Positions 19,157 through 29,500 of a DNA stretch of 64,000 nt are shown here, one piece after another. The notes beneath the pieces are model-generated. The model searched no databases and was not told the origin of the DNA. It was given only the letters and a program-made list of their open reading frames with translations. The position numbers were made by a program, and so were the translations under genes. The first letter of the stretch is position 1. Each line of letters starts with the position of its first letter. Source of the stretch: an uncultured Corynebacterium sp. (GTDB taxonomy: Bacteria > Actinomycetota > Actinomycetes > Mycobacteriales > Mycobacteriaceae); assembly GCF_902489365.1 (NCBI RefSeq), contig NZ_CABTZR010000004.1, forward strand, positions 1 to 64,000, in the 5' to 3' direction.

Positions 19157-19705
19157 ATGTCCGATGTGAACGGTTTGGCTCGCGTGAGGGAGTCGAAAGG
19201 AGTGAAACTCCTTAAGGTCCTCACCGATGGTGTGCTCACCAAATTCAACATGGCGCTACTCGCTGTCGCAGCGCTATTTCTGTTGCTCGGAAATACCGAG
19301 CCCGCGGAAACGGAGGAACCTGCAGTCATCGCTCCGGGCGAAACGGTGGAGTTGCAACAGGCTCAGGTGGTCGTCGCTAAGCCCCGCGTCGAGGCCGGCC
19401 AAGTCCACGTCACCGCCACGTTCCTCAACACCCAAGACATCGCCTTCACGGACTACCAACAGATGTTTAGCCTTACCCGCAATGGTGAGCCTATCCCCTT
19501 TGAGCAGTTCTCCATCGCGCCGTCACTGGAGAACGGGGCGGTGGCCAGACCCAACCCTGGGGTTCCCTTCGCTGTCGACATCACCGTCGACGATGCCCCC
19601 GGAACAGCGCTCGTTCTCAACAATCTCACGGTGCGCAAATCCAGCCTGGACATGTCCTACCGCTGGTTTGATCCCACCCCCGTAGCAGAGATGGAGTTGG
19701 CATGA
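19157..19705 (+). CDS. Membrane-anchored protein of unknown function (cluster gene 1)
   Basis: 182 residues. A cytosolic N-terminus of ~30 residues and one transmembrane helix (~31-48) precede an extracytoplasmic beta-rich domain beginning near ETVELQQAQVVV, reminiscent of DUF4352-type immunoglobulin-like folds (VHVTATFLNTQDIAF). No cysteines in the domain. It is first of three plus-strand genes with ATGA overlaps, divergent from glmM. Family not recognised. Confidence 0.8.
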   Translation: MSDVNGLARVRESKGVKLLKVLTDGVLTKFNMALLAVAALFLLLGNTEPAETEEPAVIAPGETVELQQAQVVVAKPRVEAGQVHVTATFLNTQDIAFTDYQQMFSLTRNGEPIPFEQFSIAPSLENGAVARPNPGVPFAVDITVDDAPGTALVLNNLTVRKSSLDMSYRWFDPTPVAEMELA

Positions 19706-20256
19706 CCCACCGCAAATCTTCCTCCCTGCCCCTGCTCAACCGCAAGAAGGTCCCCATGATCGCCGTGGCCGCAGCGATCACCTCCCTGGGCATCTTCATT
19801 AGTGACCAGATGCCCGATCCACGCGAGGTGGAATTCTCCCACTTTGAGTACACCGACGAAATCCCCGGGCACACCCGCATTAGCCAGGTAGACGTCCACA
19901 CTCGCCCGCTGGCGTCCGGCGACTACGCGGAATTCACCGGTACTCTGCCCGAGAACGAGGAGCTCAGTGAGCTGTATGAAGTAGCCGTCGATTTCACGCT
20001 GGAGCGTACTCACGCCTACCCCCTGAGCCTGAAACTGGAAGACTCCGAGGGCCGTGTTTTCCGCACAGCCACGCCACAATGCGACGCCGAGGTCGTCTCC
20101 CTCCCCATGACCTGTACCAGTCTCTTTGTACTCCCAGAGGATTCGCTGGGCCCTGCCACGCTGGCGCTGGAAGTGGAGAACCTCCTCGGCGACTTCCACC
20201 AACAGCCGGTCCCCATGGGCAAGGAACTTCACACAGCCGTGGAGGTTAAAGCATGA
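19702..20256 (+). CDS. Membrane-anchored protein of unknown function (cluster gene 2)
   Basis: 184 residues. A short basic N-terminus, one transmembrane helix (~15-33) and an extracytoplasmic domain with two cysteines (ATPQCDAE and PMTCTSLF) spaced like a disulfide. It overlaps the genes before and after by 4 bp, so the three products are made together and probably act together. It shares only the overall design of its neighbours: one anchor plus a beta-rich outside domain. Not recognised. Confidence 0.8.
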   Translation: MTHRKSSSLPLLNRKKVPMIAVAAAITSLGIFISDQMPDPREVEFSHFEYTDEIPGHTRISQVDVHTRPLASGDYAEFTGTLPENEELSELYEVAVDFTLERTHAYPLSLKLEDSEGRVFRTATPQCDAEVVSLPMTCTSLFVLPEDSLGPATLALEVENLLGDFHQQPVPMGKELHTAVEVKA

Positions 20257-20933
20257 CGTCCCAAGACACAACAACTAAGAAGGTCTCGAAGGCGTGGTGG
20301 TGGGCAGCAACTCTTCCGGCGCTCGCGATCATGGTCGCAGCCTCCTCCTCCGTCATGGTGCACGGATACCGCCCGCTGTCGGTGCATTCGACCGTCGAGG
20401 CCACCAAGCAAGAGCCCGCCGAGTTCAGCTTTGATTACCAGCTAGACCGGGACACCGCCCGGCGCTCGGCGACGGTCACCCTGGCCGCCATCGACAAGGC
20501 AGACTCCTCCGAATTCAACTCCCTTTATGCCGACAAAAACCTCATGGATCCCCCTGCGCTCCCCGGGGACACCGCGCTCTACAAGGCCACCGTGGAGTGG
20601 CATGCGGATCCGGAAAGCCCACTGGAAGGCTGCGAGGTCGGGCTCCGTGACGGCCAAGGGACCGAGCAACCTGTCCGCCTCGTGCTGTCCCCGCAGGACG
20701 TGCCGACCGATATGCCCGCCGCCTTCCCCAACCTCTGTGAACCCGAAGGGGCTGCGGGGCCGATGGCCATCAATCCTTTCGAATTGGATGCCAATATCCT
20801 CCCCGAGCCCAGCGCGCGGCCGGCTGAATGGGAGATGACGTACTACTTCGTCACCAATGCCGATTTCGAGCCTTCCGAATTATTCGTCACCTGGGGCGCC
20901 CCTTACGAGGTGCGCCTGCGCACAGGCGTTTAG
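20253..20933 (+). CDS. Membrane-anchored protein of unknown function (cluster gene 3)
   Basis: 226 residues. N-terminal transmembrane helix (~11-32), then an extracytoplasmic domain of ~190 residues with two cysteines (LEGCEVGL and NLCEPEG) that may pair. It ends with WEMTYYFV and a final strand around LFVTWGAPYEVRLR. Third gene of the plus-strand set. Its stop overlaps the end of the convergent gene by 4 bp, so the two sets meet tail to tail with no terminator. Not recognised. Confidence 0.8.
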   Translation: MTSQDTTTKKVSKAWWWAATLPALAIMVAASSSVMVHGYRPLSVHSTVEATKQEPAEFSFDYQLDRDTARRSATVTLAAIDKADSSEFNSLYADKNLMDPPALPGDTALYKATVEWHADPESPLEGCEVGLRDGQGTEQPVRLVLSPQDVPTDMPAAFPNLCEPEGAAGPMAINPFELDANILPEPSARPAEWEMTYYFVTNADFEPSELFVTWGAPYEVRLRTGV

Positions 20934-21607
20934 AAGCCTTCTGCGCGGACAACCGCCTCAACGTCCTCCGCGCCCGGATCGGTCTTGTTCCACGGCCACG
21001 ACACCATTATCTTCTCTTCTGGGTAGTAGACGAAAATGTCGCCACCACCGAATCCATCCTTGCCCCATTCGTTGACGAGGACTTCCGGGGCGGAACCAGT
21101 CGCCTCGCGAACAGTGCGGGTCGACGTCTGGAAGGCATCATCGTGATAGTCGGGCAAGGCTCTGTACATCTCTTCGGCCTCCTCCCCGATGACAATGCTC
21201 CGCGGGCTATGGAATGTCATGAGCCCTTCCACGTCCTGTTCTTTGGTTAGCCACGGCTTGCAGGAATAGCCGTGGGCTCCTTCTAGCAGAGCATTCTCGG
21301 ATTGCAGCGGTGCTTCGGTACACAGGGCGATCTTTTCAATGAAGGCCTCCGGCAAGACGTCCGCGGTCTCTGGGCGCAGGTTCACGATGTGGTCCTCCCG
21401 CAGGTCCGCACGCGCCAGCTCCTCGCCGGACCCACGCCTGTTGATCTGCTCAACCGTAATCCCGCCAACAACCAACACCACCGCGACGACCAGGGTGAGG
21501 ATGTTGAGCGTGCGCGCGCTGATGTGGGTATCAGGATCGGTCGTGGCTTTCGCGCGGTCCACGTCGCCAGCTTGAGTGTGCTCAGCAGTCTGTGTCACCG
21601 ATTCCAC
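20930..21607 (-). CDS. Single-pass membrane protein of unknown function (cluster gene 4)
   Basis: 225 residues. An acidic cytosolic N-terminus (~30), one transmembrane helix (~31-49), and an outside domain with two cysteines (IALCTEAP and GYSCKPW) and a Trp/Gly-rich end (VNEWGKDGFGGGDIFVYYPEE). The start is a GTG directly after the upstream stop; a second GTG three codons later (21598) has a better spaced AGGTGG and may be the true start. Coupled to the large membrane gene upstream. Not recognised. Confidence 0.78.
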   Translation of the reverse strand: MESVTQTAEHTQAGDVDRAKATTDPDTHISARTLNILTLVVAVVLVVGGITVEQINRRGSGEELARADLREDHIVNLRPETADVLPEAFIEKIALCTEAPLQSENALLEGAHGYSCKPWLTKEQDVEGLMTFHSPRSIVIGEEAEEMYRALPDYHDDAFQTSTRTVREATGSAPEVLVNEWGKDGFGGGDIFVYYPEEKIMVSWPWNKTDPGAEDVEAVVRAEGF

Positions 21608-23026
21608 CTACTTCTCTCCCGCCGGGCTCGCTGGGACCCCAGATTCCGCGTCCGTCTCTTCGCCTTGGTTTTCGTCGGCGTTCTCATCTGCTTCCTCCGC
21701 CTCGGCGTACTCAGCGTTGAGGAAGCGGTCCAGCGCGGCTACCACCAGCGGGAGCGCAACGAGGAAGTACACGGCTCGGGCAACGACCAACACATAAGCC
21801 TCAAGCCCAATGGTGATGGTCCCCAGCGCCAGCGGTTTGATGATGGCACGCAGGGCATAAATGACGCCCAGCTCCGCTCCCGAGGCCAAGACGAAGACGA
21901 GGCAGAAGGTCAGCATGGGAACTGCACCGGCGACTGCCAGCGTCTTGAAATTGCGCCAAGCGTTGCGGAAGGGACCGACGAGTGGTTGCGCGGCGTTGTC
22001 CAGCATGTCTCGCGTCGTTCGGAAGGCGGCTTCCGAATAGCGGCGCCCATAATCGGCCCACATCTTCTGTTCGGCATGCGGGGAGAGCTTTCCTCGTTCG
22101 GCGGGACCTTCGATGGGGGCATCGGCTACCGTCTGCAGGGGCGGTACCGCGTCCTCCTCGCCTGACGTGTCCGGCTCAGAACTGTCCTTCTCTCTGGTCA
22201 GGCTCGTGTTATACACCACCGCGCCGAGGGTCAGCCATGCGAAGGGCACGACGATAAAGTTGCCGATTTGCGCCGCGTTATTCCACAGCCACCCAATCAC
22301 CGCACCAATGACCCAGGTGTGGGCGACGATCCAATCCTTTGCCGTGACAATTGAGTCCCACACGGGGCCAATGCCTTGCCGGCTAAGAATCCACACACGG
22401 ACCTTCTCAAAATTACTGGTGATGCTTAGCGACGCCGTGGCCATCCACAGCACCTCCAGGTACGCCGCCGCAGTGGCCACGCCGAAGGCGCGCTCCCCCA
22501 ACTGCAGCGCACCAATAAGTTTGCGCAGCACCACGATCGAGATGATGAACCCGGCAAACAGCCATCCGGAGTTTATGAATGAGCGTCCGAAATCATAATC
22601 GAGAAAGCTGGTGGCCACCTCGATAGTCACGGAGTCGTAGACAAAGGTCCGCGCGTCATCGCGCAACAGGCCGTGGGAGGAATACACGGTGAGGAACGGG
22701 ATGAGAAGGCCGCCGACGGTCAGCAGCGTGGTCTTATCCAGTTTGCTGAAGCGGGTCTCACCGCCAAAGAACTCCATGGACGGCTGCATGATCCAAAAGC
22801 ACACGATGACGCCGGTCATCACAGAAAGAGGCGCAAAGGGGAAGATGAGCGTGGCGGCCAACGGCGAATACTCAGAAATGACCACCGCCAACCACAGCAC
22901 CGCCGCGCGCACGGCCAGCGACAGGCAAATCACCGTGATCAGCTGCGGCAGGTACCGCCACAGCAACTTTGCTGCGTCCAAGGGGACCGATAGTGCGTCC
23001 CGCGCGCTCTCAAGAATGACTTTCAC
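21608..23026 (-). CDS. Polytopic membrane protein of unknown function (cluster gene 5)
   Basis: About 472 residues from a GTG (VKVILESARDAL). About nine hydrophobic segments fall in two groups (~18-280 and ~370-455), separated by a cytosolic, acidic linker, with an acidic C-terminal tail rich in Glu, Ala and Asp. The upstream ORF extension to 23212 runs through the rpsI terminator region and is unlikely. It is followed directly by the single-pass gene. No transporter signature was recognised. It could be the membrane core of a complex with the four anchored proteins (inference). Confidence 0.75.
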   Translation of the reverse strand: MKVILESARDALSVPLDAAKLLWRYLPQLITVICLSLAVRAAVLWLAVVISEYSPLAATLIFPFAPLSVMTGVIVCFWIMQPSMEFFGGETRFSKLDKTTLLTVGGLLIPFLTVYSSHGLLRDDARTFVYDSVTIEVATSFLDYDFGRSFINSGWLFAGFIISIVVLRKLIGALQLGERAFGVATAAAYLEVLWMATASLSITSNFEKVRVWILSRQGIGPVWDSIVTAKDWIVAHTWVIGAVIGWLWNNAAQIGNFIVVPFAWLTLGAVVYNTSLTREKDSSEPDTSGEEDAVPPLQTVADAPIEGPAERGKLSPHAEQKMWADYGRRYSEAAFRTTRDMLDNAAQPLVGPFRNAWRNFKTLAVAGAVPMLTFCLVFVLASGAELGVIYALRAIIKPLALGTITIGLEAYVLVVARAVYFLVALPLVVAALDRFLNAEYAEAEEADENADENQGEETDAESGVPASPAGEK

Positions 23027-23072
23027 GCCGCTTAGTATAAGGAGAATCACACCAGTGCGCTGGCCGAACGGG

Positions 23073-23112
23073 GAAAGCCGCCACCTCCCACGAAAGGGAA
23101 GCAGCGGCTTTC
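23073..23112. terminator. Hairpin after rpsI
   Basis: GAAAGCCGC and GCGGCTTTC form the base of a long stem that continues imperfectly inward. It lies between the rpsI stop and the next minus-strand gene. No clear T-tract, so termination is probable but not certain. Confidence 0.55.
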
Positions 23113-23135
23113 GAAAAATGCAGTATGCGCGAAGA

Positions 23136-23672
23136 TTAACGCTTGGAGTACTGCGGGGCACGACGTGCCTTGTGCAGACCAGCCTTCTTGCGCTCCACGG
23201 CACGAGCATCACGGGTGAGCAGGCCAGCCTTCTTCAGGGCCTGACGGTCAGCCGGGTTGTAGATGTTCAGTGCGCGGGCAATAGCCAGACGCAGGGCACC
23301 GGCCTGGCCGGTCGGGCCACCACCGTTGACGGTGACCTTGAGGTCAAACTGGCCCTCGCGCTCGAGGATGGTCAGCGGCTGCAGGATGTCCTGCTGGTGC
23401 AGCTTGTTCGGGAAGTACTCGTCAAAGGCACGGCCGTTGACAGAGATGTTGCCGGAACCAGCGACGAGGCGGACACGAGCGATGGCGCGCTTACGGCGGC
23501 CAACGGTCTGAATCGGGCCCTCGTGGATAGCCGGGGCAGCGGTCTCAACCTCAGCCTCGGTGTCGGTTGCCAGGGAATCACCGATGGTGTTGGTGAACTC
23601 CTCGGTAGCGGCGGTTGCTGCAGCGATGTCGGCAGCGTCGGCTACATTGTTGTCGATGTTCTGCTCGGTCAT
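23136..23672 (-). CDS. rpsI: 30S ribosomal protein S9
   Basis: 178 residues. The conserved core starts near [16 protein letters not shown] and ends in the invariant basic tail APQYSKR, which reaches the ribosomal P site. The ~45-residue N-terminal extension, rich in Ala, Thr and Glu, is typical of actinobacterial S9. It overlaps the rplM stop by one base, forming the usual rplM-rpsI operon. Confidence 0.98.
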   Translation of the reverse strand: MTEQNIDNNVADAADIAAATAATEEFTNTIGDSLATDTEAEVETAAPAIHEGPIQTVGRRKRAIARVRLVAGSGNISVNGRAFDEYFPNKLHQQDILQPLTILEREGQFDLKVTVNGGGPTGQAGALRLAIARALNIYNPADRQALKKAGLLTRDARAVERKKAGLHKARRAPQYSKR

Positions 23673-24115
23673 TACTGTGCCACCTGCTTCAACTCAAAGG
23701 TTTCCGGCTTCTGGCCGGCGTACGGGTGCTCCTCGCCCACGAAAACGTGCAGCTTCTTGATGGAGGCGTTGGAAAGCTTGTTGTGCGGCATCATGCCCTT
23801 CACAGCTTCCTCGATAACGCGAACCGGGTTGGCGTCCAGGGACTGACCAAGGGTCATGGACTTCAGGCCGCCCGGGTAGCCGGAGTGGCGGTAGCGCATC
23901 TCGCGCTCGCGCTTGTTGGAGGAAATGTGGATCTTGTCCGCATTCAGGATGATGATGTGGTCGCCGCAATCAACGTTCGGTGCGTACTGGGGCTTGTGCT
24001 TACCGCGCAGCATGTCAGCCACGGTGGAAGCAAGCTTGCCCAGAACCACGTCAGTAGCGTCGATGACGTACCACTTGCGGGTGATGTCACCGCTCTTCGG
24101 GTGGAAAGTAGACAA
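23672..24115 (-). CDS. rplM: 50S ribosomal protein L13 (TTG start)
   Basis: 147 residues, the family length. It starts at a TTG giving [15 protein letters not shown], preceded by AAGGAG five bases upstream; the longer ATG frame to 24253 lacks family sequence. Core motifs [12 protein letters not shown] and [11 protein letters not shown], and the end [13 protein letters not shown], are clear. First gene of rplM-rpsI, preceded by a 436-bp gap that should carry its promoter. Confidence 0.96.
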   Translation of the reverse strand: MSTFHPKSGDITRKWYVIDATDVVLGKLASTVADMLRGKHKPQYAPNVDCGDHIIILNADKIHISSNKREREMRYRHSGYPGGLKSMTLGQSLDANPVRVIEEAVKGMMPHNKLSNASIKKLHVFVGEEHPYAGQKPETFELKQVAQ

Positions 24116-24551
24116 AATGACTCCTTGAAAGTCTGTCTCGGAACTGCCGGCCAACGCTATGTAAGCCCCTACGCGGTACATACAGCGGCCGGTGGAGACC
24201 TGCAGCACGCGCGCACCCACGTAGACGAGGGTGCGGACACATAGGTGTTTCACTCTAGTATGAGGCTGTTTGAAAACCCAAAACGCCGATATCGCCCCTC
24301 ACCAACGCCTCCATCCCCAGATACTTCGGGGTGGGGGTAGAGACAGAAACGTTGATGAGAAGCGATACCGGCGCCTTTCACTAGGTGGGCGGAAAGTGCT
24401 GACTGTGAGGCGGTGCGTCCAGCCCTTCCATTCACTACACCCCTCTCTTCGCCCTTCACGCCTTCCTCCACGCCACCCACCGCTCATGGTTGTGAATGGT
24501 GATGGAAGACTGCGCCCACACTCCTAGCGAAAGACCCGCAGCTGGAACGGT
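24116..24551. other. Non-coding gap between esxT and rplM
   Basis: 436 bp without a supported gene. On the minus strand a CATACT box at 24257-24262 could be the -10 of the rplM promoter, giving a leader of about 135 bases. The rest shows only short out-of-frame ORFs with no family resemblance. No clear terminator for esxT was found. Confidence 0.5.
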
Positions 24552-24839
24552 TTAGCCCCAGCTAGCGGCGGCGCGGCGGTTGACGTCGCTCATATTGTCA
24601 TTGCCTTGAGACACCGTGGTGGAGATGGTAGCTAGCACCGTGTTGAGCTCGGCGGCAGCTTTATCCCACTTGGCCTGCGCCGCGTTATATGCGGCAGCGC
24701 TCTCTCCCTCCCAGCTCGATACCATCGGCTGCAGGGTGGCCTTAAGGTCACCGAGGAGCCCGTTGATGCGGCCGGAGGTGGAGTTGATGTCGGCGGCGGC
24801 ACCGGCGATGGCGCCGAACTGATACTTAATTCCAGACAT
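24552..24839 (-). CDS. esxT: WXG100 family type VII secretion protein (EsxT-like)
   Basis: 95 residues, the WXG100 length, as a helical hairpin with the turn motif at Trp43 (SSWEGESA). Such proteins are secreted as heterodimers by ESX systems. Its partner is the next WXG100 gene 71 bp upstream. The C-terminus (NMSDVNRRAAASWG) has no evident YxxxD/E signal, so the partner probably carries it. The locus order matches the ESX-4 pair esxU-esxT next to rplM-rpsI. Start ATG after an AAGGAACACGCA binding site. Confidence 0.93.
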   Translation of the reverse strand: MSGIKYQFGAIAGAAADINSTSGRINGLLGDLKATLQPMVSSWEGESAAAYNAAQAKWDKAAAELNTVLATISTTVSQGNDNMSDVNRRAAASWG

Positions 24840-24910
24840 TGCGTGTTCCTTATCTTCTGTGTGCTCGTGTGTGTTTCAGTGCGTGCGGCTGTAGGAGGCT
24901 GCGGCTCTGT

Positions 24911-25228
24911 TTACAGGGCCAGGCCCGCGCCGCCGACGTTGTCGAAGGACTGGGCATTATCCGCCTCGACCGAATCAAAGTTGCGGGCATTGTCCCTGAT
25001 GTTGTCGCTGATGGCGGTCAGTGCCTCACGCAGTTGCTGTGCGGAGGAGTTGTAGCGCTGCATCAGGTTGTCAAAGGAAACCTGCGCGCGGCCTGCCCAG
25101 CTGGCGCGGACGGAGTCCACAACCCCCTGCAGACGGGTGAGCTCACCCTGTACCTCGTCATTGGTGGAGTCGACGCGGCCGGCGGTGGCCACCATTACGT
25201 CGGCTTCTGTGCGGAACGTTTGAGTCAT
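24911..25228 (-). CDS. esxU: WXG100 family type VII secretion protein (EsxU-like)
   Basis: 105 residues from the ATG after AAAGGGAGAGAACA; a longer frame to 25327 is not supported. Helical hairpin with Trp44 in the WxG turn (ASWAGRAQVSF). Near the C-terminus FDSVE fits a relaxed Y/F-xxx-D/E secretion signal after the second helix. Pairs with the EsxT-like protein. Substrate of the EccB/C/D machine encoded next door, by family knowledge. Confidence 0.93.
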   Translation of the reverse strand: MTQTFRTEADVMVATAGRVDSTNDEVQGELTRLQGVVDSVRASWAGRAQVSFDNLMQRYNSSAQQLREALTAISDNIRDNARNFDSVEADNAQSFDNVGGAGLAL

Positions 25229-25402
25229 TGTTCTCTCCCTTTCTTTGTTCCCTACCTGGGGCATGCCCCTTACTAAGGGCCTGATGTGTGTTTCTTCCCC
25301 CCGAGAAGCACCCTGTGTCCTTCTCACCCTTATTGGACTGAGTTAGTGGCGTATCGGTTCCCACCGGTTTCAAAGTTTTTAATTTTTCTGGTTTCCCGCT
25401 GC

Positions 25403-26515
25403 TTAGTCCTTCTTGACCAGCGATTCCACTGCCATTCGGCACGCTGCCTTCTGCACCACGTTGGGTTCAAACTTGGTGTGGCAGCCCACGGACATCTGGT
25501 GGCCTTTGTCCTCCCACATCATCCAGGTCACCCGCGAGCCATCGCCGGGGTCTTCGGTATAGGTCAGCCGCCCGGACTCCTCCACCGGGTCGCGGAGGGC
25601 GGGATCGGATTCAATCTGTTCCTTGATCTCCGTGAAGAGGACGTCAACGGGCACGTTGAAAAGCGGATCCGCAGCCACAAGGATCCGCAGGTTGGGATCC
25701 TCACCGGCCGCGGTAACGAGCCCATCTTCCACGCTGGTACGGAAACCCTGGGGCAAGACCAAGGACATCCCTTCCACGTCGATGGCTTGTTGGCCCGGAC
25801 GCAACTGCGCGCTTCCGGTATCCCCGGGCGAAGCGTGCGCCGCGCCCTCCTCAGGCTGCGCATCCGAGCTCTGGGTCGGGGCCGTACCCGGCGAATGGGC
25901 AGCACTGGAGGTACTCACCGCCGTCTGGTGTGGTGTCGCGGCTGCTAGGGCTGCGTCTTTGCGTCCCACGGCCCACCAGGACACCCCGGCCACGACGAGC
26001 ACCATGACCACGATGGCGATATAGAAAGGGTCGATGCCTCCCACGAGCGCGGAAAGGCGGTGCGGTGCCGCGCGGTGGGAGCGTCGCGCGCACGTGGCTC
26101 GCGGCCGCTCAGCGGTCACGGTGTCTGCATGGTCCTCGCCGTTCCCATCCACAACCGCCCGGGTAAGAGCCGGTGTTTGTTTCACCACCGGCGGCGATGG
26201 TTCTGGTTCCACTACCGTCGCGCCTGCGCCGGTCAGTTGGCGGCGCAGGATGCTCACTGCCTCGTCAGTGATGTCCGTTCCGGATGGATCCGCTACCACC
26301 TCAGCGCTTACCTCCGGCCAATCCGCCCCACAGACCTTTTCTGCCTGGTCAAGGACGGCGTCGAGCGCCCAGCCTTCGACGATGCCAGTGCCGGGTAGGT
26401 CATAGCGGTAGATCGTCTCCGGCCCCTCATAGATCGTGGCGGCGTCGAGCACCGTGATAACGAGTGTGGTCTCTGGCGTAGTCGACGGTGTGCGCAGTGC
26501 ATGAGTCGCGGTCAT
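25403..26515 (-). CDS. Type VII secretion-associated protein, Rv3446c family
   Basis: 370 residues. An N-terminal cytosolic domain (~1-110), a basic linker, one transmembrane helix (~166-184), a Ser/Ala/Pro-rich spacer, and a C-terminal domain (~235-370) with MSLVLPQGFRTSVEDG and VTWMMWEDKGHQMSVGC, matching the Rv3446c-type family (TIGR03931, from memory). It overlaps eccC by 4 bp (ATGA) and sits between eccC and the WXG100 pair, as in mycobacterial ESX-4. Exact role unknown. ESX-4 lacks EccE, and this may take part of its place (inference). Confidence 0.88.
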   Translation of the reverse strand: MTATHALRTPSTTPETTLVITVLDAATIYEGPETIYRYDLPGTGIVEGWALDAVLDQAEKVCGADWPEVSAEVVADPSGTDITDEAVSILRRQLTGAGATVVEPEPSPPVVKQTPALTRAVVDGNGEDHADTVTAERPRATCARRSHRAAPHRLSALVGGIDPFYIAIVVMVLVVAGVSWWAVGRKDAALAAATPHQTAVSTSSAAHSPGTAPTQSSDAQPEEGAAHASPGDTGSAQLRPGQQAIDVEGMSLVLPQGFRTSVEDGLVTAAGEDPNLRILVAADPLFNVPVDVLFTEIKEQIESDPALRDPVEESGRLTYTEDPGDGSRVTWMMWEDKGHQMSVGCHTKFEPNVVQKAACRMAVESLVKKD

Positions 26516-29500
26516 TGGTTATCTCCCTTGCTGGATGTGGTGTGTGTTGGTTCTTCTGGTGCGTCGGGGTCCGGCACATACACCTGTGCCAGGCCTTGGG
26601 GCGCCCCACGCACGACCCATTGGCCGCGTCCGGGCGGCAGCGCTACCGGTTTGATGCCGAAGATGGCGCCTTCGTCGCGGTCGGCGTCGAGAAGCAGCAG
26701 TGCCGGCTGTAGGTCGCGCACTGCCGAGAGGAACTGACCAAACAGCGCGCGCCCAATTCCTCCTGATTTGCGCGCGAGTACTAGGTGCAGGCCCACATCG
26801 CGGGCGTGCGGGAGAATCTCCACAAGTGGTGCCAGGGCAATGTCGCTGACCAAGTCGAGATCATCGATGACAAGGTAAATATCCGGCCCCTCCCACCAGC
26901 TCCGCGCGGCCAACTGCGCGGGAGTGACCTCGGGGCCGGGAAGGCGCTGCTCTAAGGTGCGGACGGTATCGAGGATGGCCTGGGTGGCCGCGCTTGCCGA
27001 CGCCCCATATACCGCCACCATCTCCTCATCCAGCGTCCCCAAATGTGCCCGGCGCTCATCGATAACCACCAGGCGGGCTTCCTCCCGGTTCAGCTGGCTG
27101 ATACCGGCGAGAATCACGCTGAGGAACTGCGACTTACCGGAACCTTGAGAACCAATACACACCAGGTGGGGCTGCGTGGTCGGCTCCCACGTCAGAAGGT
27201 CCAGGTCCGGCCCGCCAATTCCCCAGGCCACCCCGGCCGGTGGGCTGCCTACCGGTTGTGGAAGCTCGGTAAGCAAGGCGGGCAGCATCTTCAACGGCGG
27301 GACCGGCTGGGCGTCCGCATGCACTCCGCAGATATGAGCGATATCCTGCGGGGACGTCGCAGCGAAAAGCAGGTTCTCCCCCGCCAGCGTGATGCCCCGA
27401 CCGGGCGCTGCCGGGAGTTTCTGTTGTGCTTTGCGGTCAATGAGGGAATCCATGGCTTCGCCCAAGCGCAGCTCGAGGCGCGCCGCGATAAGGTCCCGGA
27501 TTGACGGCCGCAGGCTGGTCCACCGCGCCGCTGCGATGAGGACGTGAACGTGGGAAGACGCACCATCTGCAACCAGCTGAGTAATCGGCTCGGCGAGATC
27601 TTCAAAATCCGCCCCGGAGGTGCCAATGTGGTGCCAGCCATCCACAATCAGGAAGGTGTGGCGGGATTCCGGACGGCGCACGAGACCAGCGACTTCGTCG
27701 ACGATGCGCCGTACCTTCTCTGGTTCCTCACGGCCGGCCACCCCGGCCACGTGGGGCAGCCGTTCCAGAACCTGCAGTTGCCCGCCGCCCAAGTCAATGA
27801 CATAAAAGCGCACCTGATCCGGCGAGTGCCGCAGGGCCATCCCGGAGGCGATACTGCGCAGCGCCATTGACTTGCCCGACTGCGGCCCACCGCACAGCGC
27901 CAGGTGCCCGCCACCCGTCGTGAAGTCCACGGTGAGCGGGTCTTGGCGCTGGTGGTAGGGGCGGTCGATAAGCCCCACCTCGGCGCGCAGCTCGCCACCC
28001 GCGCCGGGCGGTTCTACCTGCACAGCGGCGACACTGGACAGCTCCACCACGGCCGGCAAGGGCGGCAACCAGATTCGCCGCGCTGACTGGCCACGCCCGG
28101 CGGCTTCGTCCCGGGCAGCAGCCACCACGGTGTCCAGGAGGGTGCTCGAGGAATCCACGAGTACCGCATAGTCCACGTCCTCTACCGCAGCGCGGTGCCC
28201 GGTGAAAAGCTCCAGGCGCGCCGTGTGCTGTGCGGAAGCATCATCTTCTAGGGCTACCCGGCGCGTCACCGGGCCGGACACATAGGAGGCCTGGAGCCGC
28301 GTGGGGGCATCGGCATCGGTCTTGAGGTAGCCGGCTCCCGGCTGGGCGGGGAGGTGGTAGGCGTCGGGCACACCGAGGACCTGGCGGGACTCCCCGGCGG
28401 AGAATGTCTTCAGGCCAATGCGGTAGGACAGGTGCGAATCCAATCCCCGTAGGCGCCCTTCTTCTAAGCGCTGGGAGGCCAGCAGCAGGTGCACGTGCAG
28501 TGAGCGGCCGAGCCTTCCCACTGCGACAAAGAGCTCGGCGAAGTCCGGGTGCTGGCCCAACAGTTCCGAGAACTCGTCCACCACGATGACCAGCGCCGGC
28601 AGCGGCCCGTGCTCCGCCACCGCGGCAGCGGAGGCGTTGAACTCGCCCACATTGGCAAAGTTGCCGGCCTTGCGCAACAGCTCTTGGCGGCGGTTCATCT
28701 CCCCGGAGATGGCATCGTACATGCGCTCCACCAGGGTAGATTCCTCCTCCAAGTTGGTAATCACGGCGGAGGTGTGCGGTAGCTCCTCGCAGCCGAGAAA
28801 GGTCGCGCCGCCTTTGAAGTCCACGAGCACGAGGTTGAGCTCCTCCGGGCTATGTGTGGCGGCTAGGGCCACGACGAGCGTCCTGAGCAGCTCCGATTTT
28901 CCGCTGCCCGTAGCACCGATGCACAGTCCATGCGGGCCCATGCCACCCTGCGCCGACTCCTTCAGGTCGAGCACCACCGATTGGCCGGACTCGTCTACGC
29001 CGATGGGCACGCGCAGGCGTTCGGCCGGGCTGCGGCCATGCCACATGCCGGAGGCCTGCAGCGCATCCACATCCCGGTGGCCCAGCAGCACAGGGAGGTC
29101 CGCATCGCGACCGTGCCGTGGCGTTGCCGTAGCATCGCCGCCGAAGGGGCGGTGATAGGGCGCAAGGGTACGGGCGTGGAGGAGGGCCGTGGGAACGTCG
29201 ACAAGCGCGCAGCTGCCCAGTTCCTCCTCCCCCGCAGCGGTGACCACGGACAGCGCGCCTTCCGCCCGCAGGTAAATGCCTTCTTCCTCCGCACGGCGGC
29301 CAAGCGGCGAATGAGGTGTGACCCCCACGGCGATGGTGGTCGTCGGGGCGTCTCCCGGCGCTCCCTCTCTGTCCAGTACACCGCTATGCCGGTGATCCTC
29401 CTCCACGACGCGGATACGAAACTGAGCGCTCTCTGGTTCTCTCGAGTGCGGCAGCCACTTCAACCATTCCCAGCTCTCCCCGTGGTACTCAATGCCCACG

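Noticed and set aside
23027..23212. N-terminal extension of the polytopic membrane gene
   Set aside because: Would cross the rpsI hairpin and overlap rpsI; the hydrophobic protein starts naturally at the GTG at 23026.
24116..24551. Small genes in the esxT-rplM gap
   Set aside because: Short frames of low complexity with no binding site or recognisable family.
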